Of a DNA stretch of 9,427 bases, positions 5,135 through 9,427 are shown one piece after another. Every line of letters starts with the position of its first letter. Positions within the stretch are counted from its first letter, which is position 1. The stretch is taken from contig DVLW01000109.1 in NCBI GenBank assembly GCA_018715285.1, positions 1-9,427 on the forward strand. The letters run 5' to 3'. The notes under the pieces were generated by a model, which was given only the letters and a program-made list of their open reading frames with translations, was not told the DNA's origin and did no database searches. Source of the DNA: Candidatus Faecivivens stercoripullorum. Lineage in GTDB: Bacteria > Bacillota > Clostridia > Oscillospirales > Ruminococcaceae. Position numbers and translations under genes: made by a program.

Positions 5135-5857
5135 ATGGAAAAAATGGAACAGCTGTACGAAGGAAAGGCAAAGAAAGTTTACGCAACCGCTGACCCGAAC
5201 CTCGTCATCGTTTCCTACAAGGACGACGCAACCGCTCTGGACGGCAAAAAGAGAGGCACCATCGTCGGTAAAGGCGTCATCAACAACAAGATGTCCAACT
5301 TCATGATGCAGAAGCTGGAAAAAGTTGGCGTACCGACCCATTATGTCGAGCAGCTTTCTGACCGCGAAACCGTAGTCAAGAAGGTATCCATCGTTCCGCT
5401 GGAAGTCATCATCCGCAACATTGCAGCTGGTTCCTTCTCCAAGCGTTACGGCGTAGAGGAAGGTACCGACCTTGCCATCCCGACCATCGAATTTTCCTAC
5501 AAGAACGACGATCTGCATGACCCGCTGATTAACGATTATCATGCAATTGCACTTGGACTTGCTACTCCCGAAGAGATCGAGCAGATCAAGGCATACGCAT
5601 TCAAAGTCAACGATATGATGAAAGAATACCTGCTGGGTCTGGGCATCATTCTGGTTGACTTCAAGCTGGAATTCGGTAAGACCGCTGACGGTACCATCGT
5701 ACTGGCTGACGAGATCAGCCCTGACACCTGCCGTTTCTGGGACGTCAAGACCCGTGCACATCTGGATAAAGACCTGTTCCGTCGTGACCTCGGCGGCGCT
5801 GAGGAAGCTTATCAGGAAGTTATGCGCAGACTCATGGGCGAAAGCGCAGAGGCTTAA
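5135..5857 (+). CDS. purC: Phosphoribosylaminoimidazole-succinocarboxamide synthase PurC
   Basis: SAICAR synthetase, 240 residues, which joins aspartate to CAIR using ATP, directly after the PurE step. Family blocks are in order: LYEGKAKKVY (7-16, nucleotide-binding), SIVPLEVIIRNIAAGSFSKRYG, then EFSYKNDDLHDPLINDYHA, LGIILVDFKLEFG, and ADEISPDTCRFWD near residues 195-207. Length and order are normal. ATG at 5135 is preferred over an in-frame TTG at 5114, since AAAGGA (5117-5122) lies downstream of the TTG; the spacer to the ATG is rather long, 12 nt. It follows purE by 55 nt with no terminator, so the two are one transcript. Repeat copy 3 begins one base after its stop codon. Confidence 0.97.
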   Translation: MEKMEQLYEGKAKKVYATADPNLVIVSYKDDATALDGKKRGTIVGKGVINNKMSNFMMQKLEKVGVPTHYVEQLSDRETVVKKVSIVPLEVIIRNIAAGSFSKRYGVEEGTDLAIPTIEFSYKNDDLHDPLINDYHAIALGLATPEEIEQIKAYAFKVNDMMKEYLLGLGIILVDFKLEFGKTADGTIVLADEISPDTCRFWDVKTRAHLDKDLFRRDLGGAEEAYQEVMRRLMGESAEA

Positions 5858-5963
5858 GCGGCGAGCCGCCGCTGCCAGTTCGCGTTGATCGGCGGCGTTC
5901 CGACCGCCTCGATTGTGGAAATAACAGCCTGAGCGAACGCGCCGGGCAGTTATGCGAATTTCT
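5858..5963 (+). repeat. Structured intergenic repeat, copy 3 (purC-purM gap)
   Basis: It starts directly after the purC stop with hairpin I, GCGGCG-AGC-CGCCGC (5858-5872), then CTGCC and GTTCGCG. The closing helix pairs GTTCGC (5878-5883) with GCGAAC (5933-5938). The inner arm has GGCGG/CCGCC (5891-5895 with 5904-5908). Its bases differ from the other copies, but it has the same position and role. The tail AACAGCCTGAGCGAACGCGCCGG (5924-5946) is nearly identical to that of copy 2. Hairpins without a U-tract make it a poor terminator. A TATAAT at 5966-5971 follows, but with no usable -35. Confidence 0.8.
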
Positions 5964-6001
5964 TCTATAATTTTATCTATTCACCATAAACAAGATTTCG
6001 T

Positions 6002-6016
6002 GCGCAGTCTCTGCGC
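6002..6016 (+). other. Hairpin directly before the purM ribosome binding site
   Basis: GCGCAG (6002-6007) and CTGCGC (6011-6016) form a 6-bp stem with a TCT loop, ending two bases before the Shine-Dalgarno AAAGGA (6019-6024). It lacks a U-tract. It may keep the site accessible or mark an mRNA processing end; the function is not shown. Confidence 0.4.
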
Positions 6017-6036
6017 TGAAAGGAATGTAATACAGC

Positions 6037-7071
6037 ATGAAAAGTTACAGCGAAAGCTACAAAGAAGCAGGCGTAGACGTAACCGCCGGCTACCGTGCAG
6101 TTGAACTGATGAAAAAACATGTTGCCAGAACCAAAACCTCCGCAGGTATCGATGAGATCGGCGGATTCGGCGGAATGATGGCGCTCGACCTGACCGGAAT
6201 CGAACATCCGGTACTGGTCTCGGGTACCGACGGCGTCGGCACCAAGCTGAAAATCGCCATGCTGCTGAACAAACATGATACCATCGGTATCGACTGCGTT
6301 GCAATGTGCGTCAACGATGTCATCTGCTGCGGCGCAAAACCGCTGCTGTTTTTGGACTACATCGCCTGCGGCAAGAACTACCCTGAAAAGATCGCAGAGA
6401 TCGTTTCCGGCGTAGCAGAAGGCTGTGTACAGGCAGGATGTGAGCTGATCGGCGGCGAAACTGCGGAACATCCCGGTATGATGCCTGAGGACGATTACGA
6501 CCTCGCCGGATATACCACCGGTATCGTCGACCGCTCGAAAGTCCTGGACAAGAATACCGAAGTGCCCGGCGACGTGCTGATTGCACTCCCCTCCTCCGGT
6601 GTCCATTCCAACGGCTTCTCGCTGGTCAGAAAAGTTTTCGACATCGAAAACGCTGATCTGAACACCGTTATCCCTGAACTGGGCGGCAGTCTCGGCGAGA
6701 CCCTGCTTACTCCTACCAAAATTTACGTCAAGCCGATGCTGGCACTGTTTGACGAAGTCAACGTCAAGGCAGTCGCACACATCACCGGCGGCGGCTTCTA
6801 TGAGAATATCCCGCGGGCACTGAAAGACGGCCTGTCTGCGAAGATTGCGGTTTCGGACGTCAAGGTCCTGCCCATCTTCAACCTGATCCGTGAAAAAGGC
6901 GGCATTTCGGAACACGATATGTTCAATACCTTCAATATGGGTGTTGGCATGGTTGCAGTTGTCGCTCCTGAGGACGCAGACAAGACAATCGAAACGCTGA
7001 AAGCAAACGGCGTCGAGGCTTACCGTCTCGGCGAACTGGTCGAAAGCGACGAGGGCGTTATTCTTTACTAA
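6037..7071 (+). CDS. purM: Phosphoribosylformylglycinamidine cyclo-ligase (AIR synthetase) PurM
   Basis: A 344-residue cytosolic enzyme that closes the imidazole ring of FGAM using ATP, giving AIR, the precursor for the PurE/PurC steps. Recognisable blocks: the N-terminus SYSESYKEAGVDVTAGY; GTDGVGTKLKIA (about 63-74, the nucleotide/metal-binding loop); CVNDVICCGAKPLLFLDYIACG; GGETAEHPGMM near 140-150; LPSSGVHSNGFSLVRKV; HITGGGFYENIPRAL; and FNMGVGMVAVV near the end. Length is normal for PurM. ATG at 6037 matches the family start; AAAGGA is 12 nt upstream. It lies 179 nt after purC, with repeat copy 3 between, and is the last gene of the cluster: a strong terminator follows. purF, purN, purH and purD are absent here. 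Confidence 0.97.
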   Translation: MKSYSESYKEAGVDVTAGYRAVELMKKHVARTKTSAGIDEIGGFGGMMALDLTGIEHPVLVSGTDGVGTKLKIAMLLNKHDTIGIDCVAMCVNDVICCGAKPLLFLDYIACGKNYPEKIAEIVSGVAEGCVQAGCELIGGETAEHPGMMPEDDYDLAGYTTGIVDRSKVLDKNTEVPGDVLIALPSSGVHSNGFSLVRKVFDIENADLNTVIPELGGSLGETLLTPTKIYVKPMLALFDEVNVKAVAHITGGGFYENIPRALKDGLSAKIAVSDVKVLPIFNLIREKGGISEHDMFNTFNMGVGMVAVVAPEDADKTIETLKANGVEAYRLGELVESDEGVILY

Positions 7072-7093
7072 GGTATATCATTTCAAAGTAAAG

Positions 7094-7131
7094 GCGGAAG
7101 AGAAACCAGAGCGGTTTTTCTTCCGCTTTTT
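7094..7131 (+). terminator. Strong intrinsic terminator after purM
   Basis: GCGGAAGAGAAACC (7094-7107) and GGTTTTTCTTCCGC (7113-7126) form a 14-bp stem with a single G-U pair and a 5-nt loop, followed directly by TTTTT (7127-7131). It ends the pur transcript 23 nt after the purM stop. Confidence 0.95.
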
Positions 7132-7173
7132 CGCGTTTGGGGCAAATATCCGGAATATATAACAAAAAACCTA

Positions 7174-7202
7174 TTGACATTAAAGTAGATTTAATGTAAA
7201 AT
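7174..7202 (+). promoter_or_regulatory. Consensus promoter overlapped by a palindromic operator
   Basis: TTGACA (7174-7179), a 17-bp spacer and TAAAAT (7197-7202) make a near-perfect sigma-A promoter. ACATTAAA (7177-7184) and TTTAATGT (7190-7197) are exact inverted repeats around GTAGA, filling the space from inside the -35 to the first base of the -10. A dimeric repressor bound there would block RNA polymerase. The size and AT-rich arms fit a MarR-, ArsR- or GntR-type site, but the family cannot be named. No regulator gene is adjacent. It probably drives the lipoprotein genes. Confidence 0.8.
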
Positions 7203-7381
7203 AGTATCAAAAAATTCATTTATTATTATGAGGTGAACTTTCTATACTGCTGATTGGGTCAGATTAACCCAATATACCAGTTATTCTGATTATATGAGTC
7301 AATGCGTTTTGGAAATGGGACATGCTTCAGGTTCAACGGATAATTCATCGTCTAAACACAATGTGATAAATGGTGAGATTT
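7203..7381 (+). other. Leader of the lipoprotein operon, with hairpin and orphan ribosome binding site
   Basis: About 180 nt separate the promoter from the first lipoprotein start. It holds GAGGTGA (7230-7236), a strong Shine-Dalgarno with no standard start codon at proper distance after it, and a perfect 7-bp hairpin ATTGGGT/ACCCAAT (7253-7259 with 7267-7273, loop CAGATTA) with no U-tract. The stretch is more AT-rich than the genes around it. Confidence 0.45.
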
Positions 7382-7388
7382 ATGCTTA
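7294..7388 (+). CDS. Possible short peptide or gene remnant overlapping the lipoprotein start
   Basis: From ATG 7294 a 31-residue frame runs to TAG at 7386-7388 (MSQCVLEMGHASGSTDN...INGEIYA), overlapping the lipoprotein ATG at 7382 by 7 nt, as coupled genes often do. The same frame is open back to 7237 without a standard start; a TGA at 7234-7236 separates it from an ATG at 7228. No Shine-Dalgarno stands before 7294, while an unused one lies at 7230-7236. It may be a decayed small gene, a leader peptide, or chance. No family is recognised. Confidence 0.2.
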
Positions 7389-8497
7389 GATTCTCAAAGG
7401 TGAAGAAGTTTATCAGCCCAGCAGTAACGATATCGATGCGCTGCGTCAGAAATATTCGATATATTAAATTCATTTTGCCGGTATTGCTGATGATTGGTAT
7501 TCTGGGCTGCCATGCCGACAGGGACAGTATAACTCCGACCGTCACCTTTAACAGCCGTCGCCTGACCGCCCTTTCGGAGGGAAATATCCGGTACTTTTCC
7601 GTCAGGGAAAAGCTGTACGGATGGAATCCGCAAAACACATCTGTCATCCTTTACGACAATGATTTTTTCTATAAAAATGAAGCGCGGTGCATGACCTCTC
7701 TGAATGGAAAAATCTATTCCATTAATTGGTATACCAAGGAATTGCTTGCTCTTGATCCAGACACCGGATCGGTGGAGAGTCTGGTGAATATACCGGCGGA
7801 GACAACGATCTGGAATTGGGATGGCAAGCTCTGCTGTCTGGCGATCGATGAATCGCAGCTTATGCAGGTTCAGATCTATGCAGAGGATGGGACACTCCTG
7901 CGCATCCTGCCGTTGGACGCACGGCTTGTGTTTCCCGACTGCGCGACGGGCGATTGGCTGTTTTATCAGTCCGGCTTTGCTGCGTCCAGCTACGCACTGA
8001 ACCTGGAAACAGGCGAACGCCAACAGTTGCTGGATGGAGAGCCATGCGCGGTTTTGACCGTCCTCGATGAAAAACTGGTCATCCAAACGGAAGACGGGTG
8101 TATCTATTTGGACAAAAAAGGAAATCAAAGCGCCGTCTGCGGGGAGGAATATACCTGGTACGCAGGAGATGAAACGGCACAGTATTTCTCTTACCTGATG
8201 CAGCCGCACGCCGGGTTTGCCCGGGCATACGGCAGGCTTGAAGACGGAAAGATAGAGGCTGTCTTTTCGCTGAAAGAACCGGTTTTAGATCGTCAGATAG
8301 CGGACGGAGTTTTATATATGCAAGGCGACAGCTCGGTTTATCTGCTGTCCGACAGCTGCCGTCTGCTCGATGCCACCGGTGAAAACGCCGAAGCGGTGGA
8401 AAAAGCAAACAAAACGCGGATTTTTGAAAACGATGGGGATTCGCTGACCCTTGCCCTTACTCAGGACGACACCCTTTACCTGCTGAATCGTTCCTGA
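7382..8497 (+). CDS. Predicted lipoprotein with beta-propeller-like repeats (paralogue A)
   Basis: A secreted, lipid-anchored protein of unknown function, 371 residues from ATG 7382. A basic segment (RNIRYIK) and a hydrophobic stretch (FILPVLLMIGILG) end in a lipobox Cys at residue 43, so it should be attached to the outer face of the membrane. The rest is a series of short strand pairs with turns such as LNGKIYSINWYTKELLALDPDTG, WDGKLCCLAI, DEKLVIQTEDGCIYLDKKGN and DGVLYMQGDSSVYLL, like DUF5050-type or other beta-propellers. ATG 7382 is supported by GGTGAG 4 nt upstream; ATG 7370 lies too near, and ATG 7436 would give a more typical 25-residue signal but lacks a binding site. The next gene is its paralogue, 48 nt downstream, in the same operon. 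Confidence 0.75.
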   Translation: MLRFSKVKKFISPAVTISMRCVRNIRYIKFILPVLLMIGILGCHADRDSITPTVTFNSRRLTALSEGNIRYFSVREKLYGWNPQNTSVILYDNDFFYKNEARCMTSLNGKIYSINWYTKELLALDPDTGSVESLVNIPAETTIWNWDGKLCCLAIDESQLMQVQIYAEDGTLLRILPLDARLVFPDCATGDWLFYQSGFAASSYALNLETGERQQLLDGEPCAVLTVLDEKLVIQTEDGCIYLDKKGNQSAVCGEEYTWYAGDETAQYFSYLMQPHAGFARAYGRLEDGKIEAVFSLKEPVLDRQIADGVLYMQGDSSVYLLSDSCRLLDATGENAEAVEKANKTRIFENDGDSLTLALTQDDTLYLLNRS

Positions 8498-8545
8498 CAT
8501 AACCTCTCAAAGGCGGAAATGAAACCGGAAAGGAATGTCCAGTCA

Positions 8546-9427
8546 ATGTTTTTAAAAATATCTGTTGTATCGGTTTTTCTTGCGTTGATTTCATCTATTT
8601 TAAGCGGATGCAGTTTCGAGCAAAATTCCGAACCAGCCGTACAGCGGCTTTATGGCATCAAATCGGTTTGCGATGCGGCAGGTACGGTTTATTTTGGGGT
8701 ATATGACACCCTTTACCGCTGGGTGGAAAACGAAGGCAAGGCAGAAATCGCAGCCGAAGATTTCTTTTATAAGAATGAAAGACGGCGGATAGCTATCCTG
8801 GACGACAAAGTCTATACCGTTCGCTGGGATACCGGGATGCTGACGGTTTTTGACCCGGAGACCGGTGAAACGAAGGAACTGACCCAGGTCTTCGACTGGA
8901 TAGAAGACGGCAGTTTCTGCGGAGATATCTGGGTGTATGATGGGCAAATCTGCAATGTCGGTCAGAACGGTTTTTCGGACAAGGCAGAAATCCGAATCTG
9001 GTCGGCCGACGGGCAGCTGACACAAACGATTCCATTATCGGTTGAATGGGTATATCCGTTATTCGCCTATCAGGAGTATTTCTTTTACCTTGAGTCGAAT
9101 ATTATGGGACCGGGTTACGCCATCAACCTGCAAACAGGAGAGGAAACCTACCTCGGCATCTACAGCCCATATACCATCGTGGATGGACAGCTTGCGGTCA
9201 TTGAACAGGGCGTTTATGATGAAAACGGCGAATACCACTGGAAGAGCGAAGGCGACATCTACCTGATGGACAGGAATGGAAATCTGACGGCTTATCCTCC
9301 TTTAGAGGACGGCGTCTGGATAGAACTCGGCCGGTATTTCGGCAAAGATGGAACCGTTTGTCGGTACGACGAAGGAGAAACGGAGCCTCTGCTGGATTTT
9401 GGCAGACATACGCCGCCAGCTAAAATC
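8546..9427 (+). CDS. Predicted lipoprotein, beta-propeller-like (paralogue B, partial at the 3' end)
   Basis: The frame is open for 294 codons to the window edge. The signal peptide MFLKISVVSVFLALISSILSGC ends in lipobox SGC with Cys22, so it is a membrane-attached lipoprotein. It is a paralogue of the gene before: DFFYKNE (residue 72; 94 in A) is followed 31 residues later in both by DPETG/DPDTG, and YAINLQTGE (191) matches YALNLETGE (204 in A). Strand-turn repeats (DDKVYTVRWDTGMLTVFDPETG, DGQLAVIEQGVYDENG) again suggest a beta-propeller. AAAGGA is 11 nt before ATG 8546; an in-frame ATG at 8519 with AAAGG 5 nt upstream is an alternative that lengthens the signal peptide by 9 residues. No function is recognised; the end of the gene is not seen. 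Confidence 0.8.
   Translation, partial: MFLKISVVSVFLALISSILSGCSFEQNSEPAVQRLYGIKSVCDAAGTVYFGVYDTLYRWVENEGKAEIAAEDFFYKNERRRIAILDDKVYTVRWDTGMLTVFDPETGETKELTQVFDWIEDGSFCGDIWVYDGQICNVGQNGFSDKAEIRIWSADGQLTQTIPLSVEWVYPLFAYQEYFFYLESNIMGPGYAINLQTGEETYLGIYSPYTIVDGQLAVIEQGVYDENGEYHWKSEGDIYLMDRNGNLTAYPPLEDGVWIELGRYFGKDGTVCRYDEGETEPLLDFGRHTPPAKI

Noticed and set aside
5102..5761. Long minus-strand open frame opposite purC.
   Set aside because: It is the shadow of the clearly recognisable purC gene and has no family features or binding site.
482..5963. The three-copy repeat as a CRISPR array, insertion sequence or simple transposon.
   Set aside because: The copies are kilobases apart, in both orientations, without spacers, and no transposase or matching terminal inverted repeats with target duplications were seen.
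6002..6016. Hairpin GCGCAG/CTGCGC as a terminator between purC and purM.
   Set aside because: It has a short stem, no U-tract, and is directly followed by the purM ribosome binding site.
5977..6915. Long minus-strand open frame of 312 codons opposite purM.
   Set aside because: It is the complement of the purM reading frame; purM motifs are unambiguous.
7394..8209. Minus-strand open frame of 271 codons opposite the first lipoprotein.
   Set aside because: The plus frame has a signal peptide, a lipobox and a paralogue downstream; the minus frame has none of these.

Overview
This window looks like a chromosomal segment of a low-to-middle GC Gram-positive anaerobe, most likely Clostridia and probably of the Oscillospirales/Ruminococcaceae type. 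The reasons are strong AAAGGA-type ribosome binding sites, consensus sigma-A promoters, an ECF sigma/membrane anti-sigma pair of Clostridia type, a DUF3795 protein, lipoproteins with Gram-positive signal peptides, and PurE/PurC/PurM of Firmicutes type. The genus cannot be fixed from the sequence alone.

Layout. 1-341 (minus) is the 5' end of secA, with its promoter and a leader carrying two hairpins. Next comes a structured repeat (482-609), then an ECF sigma gene and its membrane-anchored partner (670-2230, plus). A bidirectional hairpin terminator separates these from a convergent pair on the minus strand: an XRE regulator (2275-2640) and a PaaI-like hotdog thioesterase (2780-3217), with a second repeat copy between them. 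Divergent from the thioesterase is a two-gene unit (3380-4238, plus) of a Cys-rich DUF3795 protein and a minimal nucleotidyltransferase.

4238-4541 holds no protein gene. It has a promoter, a roughly 214-nt RNA with the long interrupted-hairpin shape of 6S RNA, and an intrinsic terminator with a candidate antiterminator. purE, purC and purM follow (4582-7071), closed by a very strong terminator. A third repeat copy fills the purC-purM gap, where purF often lies in relatives. PurE and PurC catalyse successive steps (AIR carboxylation product to SAICAR) and PurM makes their AIR substrate.

7132-9427 starts with a consensus promoter overlapped by a perfect palindrome, then a roughly 180-nt leader with an orphan Shine-Dalgarno and a short frame, then two tandem paralogous lipoproteins. 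The second runs off the window.

The most unusual content is a dispersed, roughly 105-130 bp structured repeat in three copies. Its first hairpin keeps the same shape while its stem sequence changes. One copy encodes the C-terminal tail of the thioesterase. Second is the 6S-like RNA joined to purE through a terminator that could be switched by competing pairings.
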